Shown here in pieces: positions 50,746 to 59,900 of a stretch of 64,000 nt of DNA. Source of the stretch: CAISOG01 sp044375625 (GTDB lineage: Bacteria; Pseudomonadota; Alphaproteobacteria; CAISOG01). The translations under genes were made by a program, and so were the position numbers. The stretch spans positions 11,292-75,291 of the forward strand of contig JBILMH010000001.1 of the NCBI GenBank assembly GCA_044375625.1, written 5' to 3'. How positions within the stretch are numbered: the stretch's first letter is position 1; each line of letters opens with the position of its first letter. Under the pieces are notes generated by a model. The model did no database searches. It saw only the letters and a list, made by a program, of their open reading frames with translations, and had not been told where the DNA came from.

Positions 50746-52098
50746 ATGGCTGGTTCAAAACATTCGGTGTCGTCAAAAGAACTGATAGCACAGATTCTTA
50801 GCCATAACAGTTGGCTTGCAGGGCGGGCAGGATCCAGAGCCAATCTGTCGTTGATGGATCTAAGTGGTTTGGGGCTAAGTTCCATCAACCTTAGTCAGGC
50901 TAAGATGGATGGCGCCAACCTGACCAGCGCGCTGTTGGTGGAAACCAACCTTAGCCAGGCCGATTTGTTTGCATCGAATCTAACAGGCTGTGATCTTAGG
51001 CAGGCAAAATTGGTTGATACCAATCTGCGTGGCGCCGTGTTGTATAAGGCGGATCTTCGCCGGGCGGATCTAACGCGGATAGATTTGCGTCCAGGAGCTT
51101 TTTTAACCCATTTTTCTAAAAAACAGGCAGCGAAGGAGAAACCCTCAGCATCGAACAAAATTTCTGAACCCGTTGCGAATTTGCAGCGGGCAAAGCTGGA
51201 TGATGCCCTGATGGTTGATGCTTTGCTTTGTTACGCCGATTTTAACGGCGCATCGTTGCAGCGTATCAATTTAACTGGTGCTGATTTAACCGGTGCAGAC
51301 CTTAGCAATGCTGACCTTACGGGTGCCTGTTTGCGTAACGTCAAATTGGCTCAAGCCCGCATTCATAATACGATTCTGCGTAACGCCGACCTTACAGGCG
51401 TGCTGATATCCGATGAACAGCTACAAGCGATGGATCTTTTTGGCGCTTATGCAAGATTGCCTGTAGTGGGTAAACAATTGGCTGTCGAAGAATCGGATGT
51501 CGATATTTCAGAAAAAATTCTTCGTAGCCTAAGCGTGAATTTGCAAGATTGTATTAGGCAGCATGAGCAATGGGTTCAGTCGGGGGGTGTGCATGGCAAG
51601 CGTGCTGATCTTTCTAACCAAAACCTTCAGGCACTTAGATTGGATTCATTGAATTTAACAGGTGCAAAGCTGGCCAATTGCCAATTGCAATCTGCCAGTT
51701 TGGTTAAAGCCGTCTTAACCATTGCCGATCTGCGCGGAGCTGTTTTGTGTGATGCCGTGCTGGAGGATGCGATGCTGGAGGGCAGCAATTTATCGGGCGC
51801 GAATCTTAAGGGGGCAAATCTTAAGGGGGCGCGCCTAGCCAGCAATGCCCATCGGGCAACCAACCTTTCCAACGCCAATTTGCAGCATGCGGATTTAAGC
51901 GGCGCTGACCTTAGTCATACCAATTTAAGAAATGCCGATCTTCGCAATACCAATTTGGCGCGCACCAATTTGTCGGGTGCAGACCTTAGTGATGCAAACC
52001 TTAGCGATACATTGTTGGATAAAGCGGTTTTGAATGGCGCCATTCTGGACAATGCCAAATTTGGTCTTAGTGAATCCATGGCCGCCATCATCAGCTAA
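50746..52098 (+). CDS. Large two-module pentapeptide-repeat protein (paralogue)
   Basis: A 450-residue protein with the same plan as the one at 15134. Header 1 is H20-x2-W23 with R31 (ILSHNSWLAGRAGSRANL) and header 2 is H273-x2-W276 (RQHEQWVQSGGVHGKRADL). Each is followed by long A(N/D)Lxx repeat runs. A similarly placed Lys/Ser-rich insert (SKKQAAKEKPSASNKISE) interrupts the first run. Full-length similarity shows the pair arose by duplication. The ATG at 50746 has a GGGGAAA box; the open frame begins with a TTG at 50728. No signal peptide or enzymatic motif is present. Confidence 0.85.
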   Translation: MAGSKHSVSSKELIAQILSHNSWLAGRAGSRANLSLMDLSGLGLSSINLSQAKMDGANLTSALLVETNLSQADLFASNLTGCDLRQAKLVDTNLRGAVLYKADLRRADLTRIDLRPGAFLTHFSKKQAAKEKPSASNKISEPVANLQRAKLDDALMVDALLCYADFNGASLQRINLTGADLTGADLSNADLTGACLRNVKLAQARIHNTILRNADLTGVLISDEQLQAMDLFGAYARLPVVGKQLAVEESDVDISEKILRSLSVNLQDCIRQHEQWVQSGGVHGKRADLSNQNLQALRLDSLNLTGAKLANCQLQSASLVKAVLTIADLRGAVLCDAVLEDAMLEGSNLSGANLKGANLKGARLASNAHRATNLSNANLQHADLSGADLSHTNLRNADLRNTNLARTNLSGADLSDANLSDTLLDKAVLNGAILDNAKFGLSESMAAIIS

Positions 52099-52189
52099 CT
52101 TTCTTTCTTAATTCTTCCTTAACAGACATATTCGATTGTATAAGACTAACAATCTGCCAGCCAACCTGCTAAGCCTATGAGAAGGTCAC

Positions 52190-53407
52190 ATGCCACAAGA
52201 ATTTAAAAAAATTAAGGTTCTTTCGCCCGTTGTTGAGATTGATGGGGACGAAATGACCCGCATTATCTGGGCGATGATTAAAGAGAAATTGATCCTGCCC
52301 TTTCTGGACATTGATTTGCGCTATTATGATTTGAGCATCGAAAACCGTGATGCCACCGATGATCGGGTGACGGTGGAGTCTGCCGAAGCGACCAAACAAT
52401 ATGGAGTTGGCATTAAGTGTGCAACCATCACTCCGGATGAGGCGCGGGTTAAGGAATTTGACCTGAAGCAAATGTGGAAATCGCCCAACGGTACCATTCG
52501 CAACATCCTGGGGGGAACCGTTTTTCGCGAGCCCATTATCTGCCGAAACATTCCGCGTTTAGTTTCAAGCTGGACTAAGCCGATTGTTATCGCCCGTCAT
52601 GCTTTTGGTGATCAGTACCGCGCGACGGAGTTTCGGATTCCTGGCCCCGGCAAAATGAAGTTGGTTTTTGAACCAGCCGACGGCGGTACGGTTCACACCG
52701 ACTTAGTCTTTGATTTTCCAGGGCGGGGCGTCGGTATGGCGATGTACAATTTGGATGAATCGATTACTGGCTTTGCCCGCGCCGTGTTTAACTTTGCCCT
52801 AAGCGGTAAAAAGCCCGTTTACCTTTCCACCAAAAATACCATTCTGAAAACCTATGACGGTGATTTTAAAGATATTTTTGAAAAAGTTTTCCAGGAAGAG
52901 TTCAAAGAAGAATTTGAGCTGGTGGGATTAACCTATGAACACCGCCTAATCGACGATATGGTGGCCAGCGCCCTGAAGTGGGAGGGTGGCTTTGTCTGGG
53001 CATGCAAAAACTATGATGGTGATGTGCAAAGCGATGTGGTGGCGCAGGGGTTTGGATCGTTGGGTCTGATGACCTCTATCCTGCTGACCGCCGATGGAAA
53101 AACGGTGGAAACTGAGGCGGCGCACGGAACGGTTACCCGACACTATCGCATGTTTCAGCAGGGTAAGCCAACCTCAACCAACCCGATTGCTAGCATTTTT
53201 GCCTGGACGCGCGGCCTGTGGTATCGGGCGCAGTTTGATCAGACCCCTGAGCTGGCCAGCTTTGCCGAAAAGCTGGAGCAGGTTTGCATCAATACTGTTG
53301 AGGCGGGTTTTATGACCAAGGATCTTGCCTTGCTGGTCGGATCAGAGCAACCGTATCTTAACACCGAAGCCTTTATTGATAAGTTGGCTGAGGGGATGAA
53401 AGCTTAA
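52190..53407 (+). CDS. icd: NADP-dependent isocitrate dehydrogenase (homodimeric, eukaryote-like type)
   Basis: A TCA-cycle enzyme converting isocitrate to 2-oxoglutarate. The 405 residues belong to the type II family shared with eukaryotic IDH1/2 and many alphaproteobacteria: VVEIDGDEMTRIIWAMIKEKLI at the start, WKSPNGTIRNILGGTVFREPI (substrate-binding Ser/Asn/Arg), YEHRLIDDMVA and EAAHGTVTRHYR. Length is normal. Its product feeds glutamate and then GlnA, which is the convergent neighbour. Confidence 0.97.
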   Translation: MPQEFKKIKVLSPVVEIDGDEMTRIIWAMIKEKLILPFLDIDLRYYDLSIENRDATDDRVTVESAEATKQYGVGIKCATITPDEARVKEFDLKQMWKSPNGTIRNILGGTVFREPIICRNIPRLVSSWTKPIVIARHAFGDQYRATEFRIPGPGKMKLVFEPADGGTVHTDLVFDFPGRGVGMAMYNLDESITGFARAVFNFALSGKKPVYLSTKNTILKTYDGDFKDIFEKVFQEEFKEEFELVGLTYEHRLIDDMVASALKWEGGFVWACKNYDGDVQSDVVAQGFGSLGLMTSILLTADGKTVETEAAHGTVTRHYRMFQQGKPTSTNPIASIFAWTRGLWYRAQFDQTPELASFAEKLEQVCINTVEAGFMTKDLALLVGSEQPYLNTEAFIDKLAEGMKA

Positions 53408-53439
53408 AAACTTAAAAGCCAATAGAGCTTTGCAAAAAT

Positions 53440-53511
53440 GGCCGCTTGGAATCACCATTTTGAATCATATAACCTGGGGGTTGCATGATTTTTAGGCGAA
53501 GCCAAGCGGCC
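53440..53511. terminator. Nested stem-loop between convergent icd and glnA
   Basis: A perfect 10-bp outer stem GGCCGCTTGG (53440-53449) / CCAAGCGGCC (53502-53511) encloses an inner AATCAT (53463-53468) / ATGATT (53485-53490) hairpin with a G-rich loop. It lies in the 122-bp gap between two convergent stops. It most likely works as a bidirectional terminator or 3'-end stabiliser; a small structured RNA cannot be excluded. Confidence 0.55.
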
Positions 53512-53529
53512 TAGGTATAAGCCCATCAA

Positions 53530-54954
53530 TTAGGCGGTAAAATATTGCTCAAACTCGACCGGGTGGGTGGTATGCTCCAGACGGTAAACTTCCTGCATTT
53601 TCAGCTCAATAAAGGCATCGATCATGTCATTGTCGAACACGCCGCCAGCGGTCAGGAATGCACGATCCTGATCCAACGCCTCCAGGGCTTCACGCAGGCT
53701 GCCACAGACGGCCGGCATCTTTTTTAGATCTTCAGCAGGCAGATCGTACAAGTTTTTGTCTATGGCCGCGCCCGGATGAATTTTGTTTTTGATCCCATCC
53801 AATCCCGCCATCAACATGGCCGAAAAGGCCAGATAGGGGTTGGCGGTGGGGTCGGGGAATCGCACCTCAATCCGCTTGCCATTGGGCGAATTCACGAACG
53901 GAATGCGAATGCTGGCCGAACGGTTGCGGCTGCTATAGGCCAACAACACAGGGGCTTCAAAGCCTGGAATCAGGCGTTTGTAGCTGTTGGTGCTGGGGTT
54001 GGTAAAGGCGTTCAGGGCGCGGGCATGTTTGATAATGCCGCCGATGTAGTACAGGGCATTTTCGGAAAGACCCGCATATTCATCCCCCGCGAACAGGGGC
54101 TTACCACCCTTCCAGATGGATTGGTGGCAGTGCATGCCCGAACCGTTATCGCCAACCACAGGTTTGGGCATAAAGGTGGCGGACAGGCCATATTGATGCG
54201 CAACCATTTGGACAACATATTTGTATTTGACCATCGTATCAGCCATGTTCAGCAGGGTGCCAAATTTGACGCCCAATTCATGCTGGGCAATCGCCACCTC
54301 ATGGTGATGCTTTTCGACTTCCACGCCCATATCGGCCAAGGTTGACAGCATTTCCGCACGCAGATCTGACCCCTGATCCATGGGGGCTACGGGGAAATAA
54401 CCCCCCTTATTGGGGATACGAAAGCCGCTGACCCCCTCTGGGAACAATTTGTCGCCCTCAAATTCGGCATCAAAAAGGCCTTCATCGCTGCGGACGCTAT
54501 AAAAGCTGGTGGTAGCAGAATTTTTGTAGCGCACATCGCGGAAGACAAAAAATTCAGCCTCTGGCCCAAAATAGGCGGTGTCGCCAATGCCACTTTCTTT
54601 TAGATAGGCTTCGGCACGGCGGGCAATGCCGCGTGGGTCGCGGTTATAGGGCTTGCCTGTAGAGGGTTCCAGCACATCGCAGAACAGCACCAGGATGGTG
54701 TGATCCGCGCTGAATGGATCAATCACCGCGCTGGCCAAATCAGGCTTCAGCAGCATGTCGGATTCTTCAATGCCTTTCCATCCTGCGATAGAGGATCCGT
54801 CAAACATAATGCCTTCATTCAGCAGGGCTTCATCAATCGTGCAGACCGCCTGATCGGTATGCTGCCATTTGCCGGCGGGGTTGACGAAACGAAAGCTGAC
54901 GTATTGCACGCCATGCTCTTTGATCATCGATAAGATTTTTTTGGTGTCGCTCAT
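53530..54954 (-). CDS. glnA: Type I glutamine synthetase
   Basis: GlnA condenses glutamate and ammonia to glutamine. The sequence has the MFDGSSIAGWKGIEESDM loop, GPEAEFFVF, the NGSGMHCHQSIWKGG segment and the flexible loop NRSASIRIP. The adenylylation tyrosine is Y403 in DKNLYDLP (E. coli Y397), so control by adenylylation is expected. Two close ATGs (54960, 54954) follow an AAGGA box; the second has the better spacing and gives 474 residues. In alphaproteobacteria glnB normally precedes glnA; here the upstream neighbour is divergent pyrD and glnB is absent. Confidence 0.97.
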   Translation of the reverse strand: MSDTKKILSMIKEHGVQYVSFRFVNPAGKWQHTDQAVCTIDEALLNEGIMFDGSSIAGWKGIEESDMLLKPDLASAVIDPFSADHTILVLFCDVLEPSTGKPYNRDPRGIARRAEAYLKESGIGDTAYFGPEAEFFVFRDVRYKNSATTSFYSVRSDEGLFDAEFEGDKLFPEGVSGFRIPNKGGYFPVAPMDQGSDLRAEMLSTLADMGVEVEKHHHEVAIAQHELGVKFGTLLNMADTMVKYKYVVQMVAHQYGLSATFMPKPVVGDNGSGMHCHQSIWKGGKPLFAGDEYAGLSENALYYIGGIIKHARALNAFTNPSTNSYKRLIPGFEAPVLLAYSSRNRSASIRIPFVNSPNGKRIEVRFPDPTANPYLAFSAMLMAGLDGIKNKIHPGAAIDKNLYDLPAEDLKKMPAVCGSLREALEALDQDRAFLTAGGVFDNDMIDAFIELKMQEVYRLEHTTHPVEFEQYFTA

Positions 54955-55119
54955 TGTCATAAATCCTTGACAGTAATAGGGGTTGGGGCACACAAGAGAG
55001 ATATCTATCGCACGTCGCAGGTGGTATCGCAAGCACCATTTTGTAAAGTCATTTTTATATTTTTTGTTTTCCAATAAAATTAAAATAAAATTATCTATTT
55101 ACCGGTGTAAAAGTAGCTT

Positions 55120-56235
55120 ATGGAAAAAATTTGGAATAAAATTACAAAAGCGGGCAATCCAGGGCGTGCTTATGCCTTTGTGCTGCCGCTGTTGCGGCAA
55201 TTGCCGCCTGAGGCCGCGCATCACCTGTCGCTAAAGCTTATCGGGATGGTGCCCTGGTCGATGCTGCCGATAAATCAACCAGAAAAAAATGCCCGTTTTG
55301 ATTGCCTGGGATTATCCTTTCCCAATCGGGTGGGGTTGGCCGCGGGGTTCAGTAAGAATGCCGAAGCCCTAACAGGCCTATTCGCCCTGGGTTTTGGCTT
55401 TGTGGAAATTGGTTCCGTTACCCCACGGCCGCAACCTGGCAACCCAAAGCCACGGGTGTTTCGCCTGCCCAAGGATCACGGCCTAATCAACCGTTACGGC
55501 TTTAACAGCCAGGGGCATGATGTCGTGTATCGCCGTCTGGCCAATTGGCGCGATGCGGCGGCCAAGCGGGGTTTTGGTGGCATTGTTGGGGTTAATTTGG
55601 GCAAGAATAAAGACAGTGAGGGGGAACGGGCGCTGCGCGACTATGCCGACGGGGTAAAATTGTTTGCAGGCCTAGCCGATTATTTGGTGATCAATATATC
55701 CTCCCCCAATACCCCTGGTCTGCGCGCTTGGCAGGCGAAAGCCGCCCTGCAACCGCTGTTGGCCAGCGTGCTGGCGGCGCGGGCTCAGGCGGCTAGCAAG
55801 CCCCCGCTGCTGCTGAAAATTGCCCCCGACCTAACGTTGCCCGAGTTGGCCGAATTGGTTGAGCTGTCGTTGGAGCTGAATATCGATGGGTTGATTGTTG
55901 GGAATACCACCATCAGTCGTCCAGAGGGGCTGCATGCGGTGCCCGCAACCCTGGCGCAACAGGGGGGGCTGAGCGGTGCACCGCTGATGCCGTTATCGAC
56001 GCAAATACTGGCCGCTGCCCGCCGTATGGCTGGGGCAAAGTTACCGATTATTGGGGTGGGGGGCATCAGCAGCGCCGCCGATGCCGCCACCAAATTTGAT
56101 GCGGGTGCCACCCTGATTCAGCTGTACACAGGGCTTATCTATAACGCTGGCCTGCTGCCCGCATTACTGGCGCAGGATAAGGCGGCTATAGCCCCGCTAG
56201 CCAATCGCGCAGCTGGCCATACAAATCGCGCTTAA
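55120..56235 (+). CDS. pyrD: Class 2 dihydroorotate dehydrogenase (quinone)
   Basis: A membrane-associated flavoenzyme oxidising dihydroorotate to orotate with quinone as acceptor, in pyrimidine synthesis. An N-terminal amphipathic extension (AYAFVLPLLRQLPPEAAHHLSL) defines class 2. Conserved segments are NRVGLAAGFSKNAEALTG, GSVTPRPQPGNPKPRVFRL, NISSPNTPGLR with the catalytic Ser region, and GVGGISSAADAATKFDAGATLIQLYTG. The 5' 20 codons and leader are AT-rich. Its 3' end overlaps the convergent rppH by 50 bp. Confidence 0.96.
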   Translation: MEKIWNKITKAGNPGRAYAFVLPLLRQLPPEAAHHLSLKLIGMVPWSMLPINQPEKNARFDCLGLSFPNRVGLAAGFSKNAEALTGLFALGFGFVEIGSVTPRPQPGNPKPRVFRLPKDHGLINRYGFNSQGHDVVYRRLANWRDAAAKRGFGGIVGVNLGKNKDSEGERALRDYADGVKLFAGLADYLVINISSPNTPGLRAWQAKAALQPLLASVLAARAQAASKPPLLLKIAPDLTLPELAELVELSLELNIDGLIVGNTTISRPEGLHAVPATLAQQGGLSGAPLMPLSTQILAAARRMAGAKLPIIGVGGISSAADAATKFDAGATLIQLYTGLIYNAGLLPALLAQDKAAIAPLANRAAGHTNRA

Positions 56236-56734
56236 ACGCCACGATAATGTCGGGCAGCGTATCAATGTTTTGCCAACGCCAGGCCTGAAATTCGGCGGGG
56301 GCGGTCGTGCTGTCGTGAATAGCGATCTCATGCGGTTCGCCGATGAAATCTAGGGCAAACCAACGCTGGCATTGCCCCTGATAGCGGCTGTTCCACAATC
56401 GTCCAATCAGATCGGGTGTTAAGTCGTAATGCAGCCATTCGGGATGCATCGCCACCAATCGTGCATGGCGGGCATCAATCCCCACCTCCTCCTTCAGCTC
56501 ACGCCACAGGGCTTGCAGCGGGCTTTCGCCATCATCTAGCCCACCCTGCGGCATTTGCCAAGCCGTACTCGGCTGATCGTTATCGTTGCGTTGGCCAACA
56601 AAGACCTGCCCAAGGTGGTTGCGAAGGGCTATGCCAACCCCCAGACGGTAGAGGTGGCCATCAATCAGCCGTTCGGCTTTGGCAATCGCCTGGTCATCAG
56701 GGTTGGCCAGCGTAGGGAATTGTGGATTGGTCAT
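56186..56734 (-). CDS. rppH: RppH RNA pyrophosphohydrolase (Nudix)
   Basis: A Nudix hydrolase that removes pyrophosphate from mRNA 5' ends to start decay. The Nudix box GGLDDGESPLQALWRELKEEVGI is complete, and the RppH-specific WQMPQGGLDDGE and YDLTPDLIGRLW segments are present. Length, 182 residues, is slightly above typical for alphaproteobacteria because of the N-terminal MTNPQFPTLANPDDQAIAKA stretch. It is the last gene of the ctpA run and overlaps pyrD at the 3' end. Confidence 0.93.
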   Translation of the reverse strand: MTNPQFPTLANPDDQAIAKAERLIDGHLYRLGVGIALRNHLGQVFVGQRNDNDQPSTAWQMPQGGLDDGESPLQALWRELKEEVGIDARHARLVAMHPEWLHYDLTPDLIGRLWNSRYQGQCQRWFALDFIGEPHEIAIHDSTTAPAEFQAWRWQNIDTLPDIIVAFKRDLYGQLRDWLAGL

Positions 56735-56772
56735 TTGGGTTTGATCAGCCAGGGCGGTTCGTGTTTGGACTT

Positions 56773-57993
56773 TTAGTGTTTTGATTTTTGGTGTTTGGAC
56801 TTGTCGGAACCTGGGGCAGGCGGCTTGACGGCATTGGTTTGGGGGGGCGCCGCCTGTTCCTCAGCTGCTGTAGTAGGGGCAGGGGATGGTGCAGGTGTAG
56901 GAGAGGGTGCAGGTGTAGAAGAGGGTGATGGCGGCGCTACTGCTGCTGCTGCGGGCGGATTGTTGGCGGTGCGTTGCTCTGTTATTGCGCTAAGGGGAAC
57001 CAGGGCGAAGCCGCGCTCACCAAGTTTGGCGATCCAGGCATTAAGCGGTGCCAGCAGGGCGGGGTAGGCGGGTAAGCTGATGGCGGCCGCCCCCTCCGCC
57101 TTGGCGGTGGATTCAACGCGCTGCAGCTGGCTGTTCAACGTAGCCTCATCAACGGGATGATCCAGGGCAATGGTCAATGTGGCGGTGGGCACCCCTGCCA
57201 CTAAGCTGCTTTGCACTACTGAGGCCGTGGGCGTGGCCAACAGATAGCCCCGCTCACGCAGGCTGGTTAGAAGAGTTGTGGCCGCCTCGCTAGCCTGCCA
57301 AAAGGCCTCATTCGCATTGGGCATAAGCCCGACAGCCCCCTCACCCCGTTCCAGCAGCCAGTCAAGCCGCCCGATATTCTGCATTGCCGTTAGGTCGGCA
57401 CTCAGGGCAAAGGGGCCCGCATCCTCCAACAGCTTCGATTCGCGTGGATTGGGTTGGGCGGAGCTTTGCAGGGGTAGGCTTAACACCACCTCCCGCCGTT
57501 GGCTGCGGGTAAAACCCAACCATTCCTTCAGCTGGCGACCATAGCTGGAAAATCCCAACGTCACAGCGGCGGGCAGGGATTGCAGCATCTGTTGGGTCAA
57601 ATTGTGCTGCAGCCCAAGGCCGTTGACCAGCACGGCAATCTTGGGGCGCGTATCCTTTGCATCAAAGGGCGCCGCAAATTTGTGCCAGGGCAAATCGCGC
57701 TCAGCAGTGCTGTTAATTTTGGCCACCTCTTCACGGGTGCGATTAATCTCGTTAACCCCCTGTTGGATCAGCTCTGGCGGAATTTCAACCAAGGCCATGG
57801 GTATCGCCAGCTGGCGTCGCGCCAGGGTGGCATCCTTACCCATTTGAATCCAAAAAGCCGCCGCCGCCCACAGCAACAGGTTAATCAGAATAAGCCGTTG
57901 CGGCCAACGCGCAGGATTGGGTGACCGCCTGGCTAAAGACGTATTAGCGCGTCGGCGGTTATCAGCCTTTTTGGTGTCGCCCGACATGGCCAC
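56773..57993 (-). CDS. Divergent polysaccharide deacetylase (YibQ-like)
   Basis: A 406-residue membrane-anchored protein with one N-terminal helix (LILINLLLWAAAAFWIQM). The divergent polysaccharide deacetylase domain spans about 115-330 (KIAVLVNGLGLQHNLTQQML, PAAVTLGFSSYG, VVLSLPLQ, GAVGLMPNANEAF, YLLATPTASV). The usual ExLP and HxPM motifs are changed (LSLPLQSS), so catalytic activity is doubtful. The C-terminal 70 residues are a Pro/Ala/Ser tail with a repetitive DNA source at 56880-56930. It lies between ctpA and rppH, as in many alphaproteobacteria. Confidence 0.88.
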   Translation of the reverse strand: MAMSGDTKKADNRRRANTSLARRSPNPARWPQRLILINLLLWAAAAFWIQMGKDATLARRQLAIPMALVEIPPELIQQGVNEINRTREEVAKINSTAERDLPWHKFAAPFDAKDTRPKIAVLVNGLGLQHNLTQQMLQSLPAAVTLGFSSYGRQLKEWLGFTRSQRREVVLSLPLQSSAQPNPRESKLLEDAGPFALSADLTAMQNIGRLDWLLERGEGAVGLMPNANEAFWQASEAATTLLTSLRERGYLLATPTASVVQSSLVAGVPTATLTIALDHPVDEATLNSQLQRVESTAKAEGAAAISLPAYPALLAPLNAWIAKLGERGFALVPLSAITEQRTANNPPAAAAVAPPSPSSTPAPSPTPAPSPAPTTAAEEQAAPPQTNAVKPPAPGSDKSKHQKSKH

Positions 57994-57999
57994 CTGCTG

Positions 58000-59442
58000 T
58001 TAGGGTTGTGCCGATGGTGACGACGATGCGTTAGGCTTGGCCACTGGGGATGCGCCATTCACTTGCTGGAATTTCGACAAACCCCGCAACAGATCGACAG
58101 CCCGTGACAGCTGATAATCCTCAGCATCCTTGGCACCGCTGTTATCCTGGGCGGCGGGCGCATCGTCAGCGGGCGTCGCCTTGCTGGCACCGCTATCTTT
58201 GCTATCACCCTTGCTATCCCCTTTGCTACCGCCCTCTTTCGGCTGATTTTTCAGCTGATCGTTGTTGAGGGCGCCTGGCAAATCGGCTTCGCGTTTGCGT
58301 TTGGATTCATCCATCAATTCCACCTTGGCGGGCGGAACGGTGATGTCTGGCTCAATCCCCGTGTTTTGAATCGAACGGCCAGATGGGGTGTAGTAGCGGG
58401 CGGTCGTCAACCGCATGGCACCATGACCGGGCAGGGGGATAACGGTTTGCACCGAACCCTTACCAAAAGATTTGCTGCCCACCACCACGGCGCGATGATG
58501 ATCCTGCAACGCGCCCGCCACAATTTCGGCGGCGGATGCGGAACCGCCGTTAATCAACACCACCATGGGAACATTCGGGAACAGTTCGCCCGTTTTGGCA
58601 AAAAAGCGTTGCCCTTCCTCTTTTTTACGGCCACGGGTCGACACAATCTCCCCCGCGTCCAAAAAGTCATCCGACACGCTGACCGCCTGATCCAACAGGC
58701 CGCCAGGATTGTTGCGCAGATCCAGCACCAAACCGGTCAGGCCATTTTTGTTGGCATGTTTCAGCTCTTCAGCAGCCTTTCTGATCCCAACCTCAGTCTG
58801 TTCATTAAAGACGGTTACGCGCAGATAGCCAACATCCTGAATCATGCGGGAACGCACCGACACAATTTTGATGACCGCGCGGGTCAGGGTGACATCAAAA
58901 GGTTCCTTGGTACCACGACGAATGCTAAGTTTAATCGCGCTGCCCGGTTGGCCACGCATTTTCTCCACCGCGTCGTTCAACCCCATCCCCATCACGGGTT
59001 GACCATCCAGGTGGGTAATCAGGTCGCCAGGTTGCAAGCCAGCCTTAGCCGCGGGGGTATCATCAATCGGCGACACCACCTTAACCAGGCCGTTATCCTG
59101 TGTGACTTCCAGGCCTAACCCCCCAAAGCTGCCACGGGTTTGCACCTGCATGTCACGAAAATCGTCTTCGTTCATATAGCTGGAATGGGGATCCAGGGAT
59201 ACCAACATGCCGTTGATGGCGTTTTCCATCAATTTCTTATCGGTTACTTCCTCAACGTAATCATCCCGCACCTTATTGTACACATCGCCAAACAGGTTCA
59301 GTTGTTCGTACAAATCGGCATTGCCGGTGGTGGGCGTTTTGGCGGGCGTTTCGGCCGCCGCCGCGGGTTGGATAGCCAGACCATTAACCAGACCAAGAAA
59401 CAGCACAAGAAACAAAAGATTCGATTTCACGATTACACTCAC
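58000..59442 (-). CDS. ctpA: S41-family C-terminal processing protease
   Basis: A periplasmic PDZ-containing serine protease that trims or degrades envelope proteins. It has a signal peptide (LLFLVLFLGLVNGLAIQPAAA), a PDZ domain (GLGLEVTQDNGLVKVVSPID to GLNDAVEKMRG), and the S41 catalytic region with GGSASAAEIVAGAL (Ser) and GSKSFGKGSVQTV (Lys). A low-complexity Lys/Ser/Asp segment (EGGSKGDSKGDSKDSGAS) near the C terminus is lineage-specific. Upstream, the usual envC-like gene is missing and an AT-rich island starts. Confidence 0.95.
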   Translation of the reverse strand: MSVIVKSNLLFLVLFLGLVNGLAIQPAAAAETPAKTPTTGNADLYEQLNLFGDVYNKVRDDYVEEVTDKKLMENAINGMLVSLDPHSSYMNEDDFRDMQVQTRGSFGGLGLEVTQDNGLVKVVSPIDDTPAAKAGLQPGDLITHLDGQPVMGMGLNDAVEKMRGQPGSAIKLSIRRGTKEPFDVTLTRAVIKIVSVRSRMIQDVGYLRVTVFNEQTEVGIRKAAEELKHANKNGLTGLVLDLRNNPGGLLDQAVSVSDDFLDAGEIVSTRGRKKEEGQRFFAKTGELFPNVPMVVLINGGSASAAEIVAGALQDHHRAVVVGSKSFGKGSVQTVIPLPGHGAMRLTTARYYTPSGRSIQNTGIEPDITVPPAKVELMDESKRKREADLPGALNNDQLKNQPKEGGSKGDSKGDSKDSGASKATPADDAPAAQDNSGAKDAEDYQLSRAVDLLRGLSKFQQVNGASPVAKPNASSSPSAQP

Positions 59443-59900
59443 TTAGTGGAACAATTCACCCCAGCGCCGACAGCGCCAAGCCAACCTTATTTTCAGAACG
59501 ACAGGCCAGCTTTGATGTCATAGCTTAACACAACGCATTTGGGTAGTCATTCTTTACCGCGTCATCATCATAAACAACCGTTAAAATTCCTTTAAGATTG
59601 TTTGTTTTTGTTTTGTTGGTGCTGCCCTGTTATCGTATAAAAATTGTCGATCATGGTTGGCCATGATTCCCCGCTGTTTTGGGGCAGGATGGGGACAGGA
59701 TGGTTGGGTAGTCGTCTCCAACCCCGTCTTAAATCCTAATGATTTTTCGAAGATCTGATATGTAATAGTAAATGATAAAAAAAATTACAATAAAAAATTC
59801 ACGGAAAAGTCGGTTACTTAATAATTAGTGCTTTTTTAAATATAAAAAGGGGCTGAAACCTAACATAAGAAAGGAATTTTATTAGGTGTCATCCCCAAAT
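59443..59900. other. 458-bp AT-rich spacer between ctpA and the macro-domain gene
   Basis: No convincing gene is seen. The half next to ctpA (to about 59735) has ordinary composition and should hold the ctpA promoter. The half from about 59735 to 59900 is strongly AT-rich with long A and T runs, like the macro-domain gene that follows. The change of composition near 59735 looks like the border of an insertion. Confidence 0.65.
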
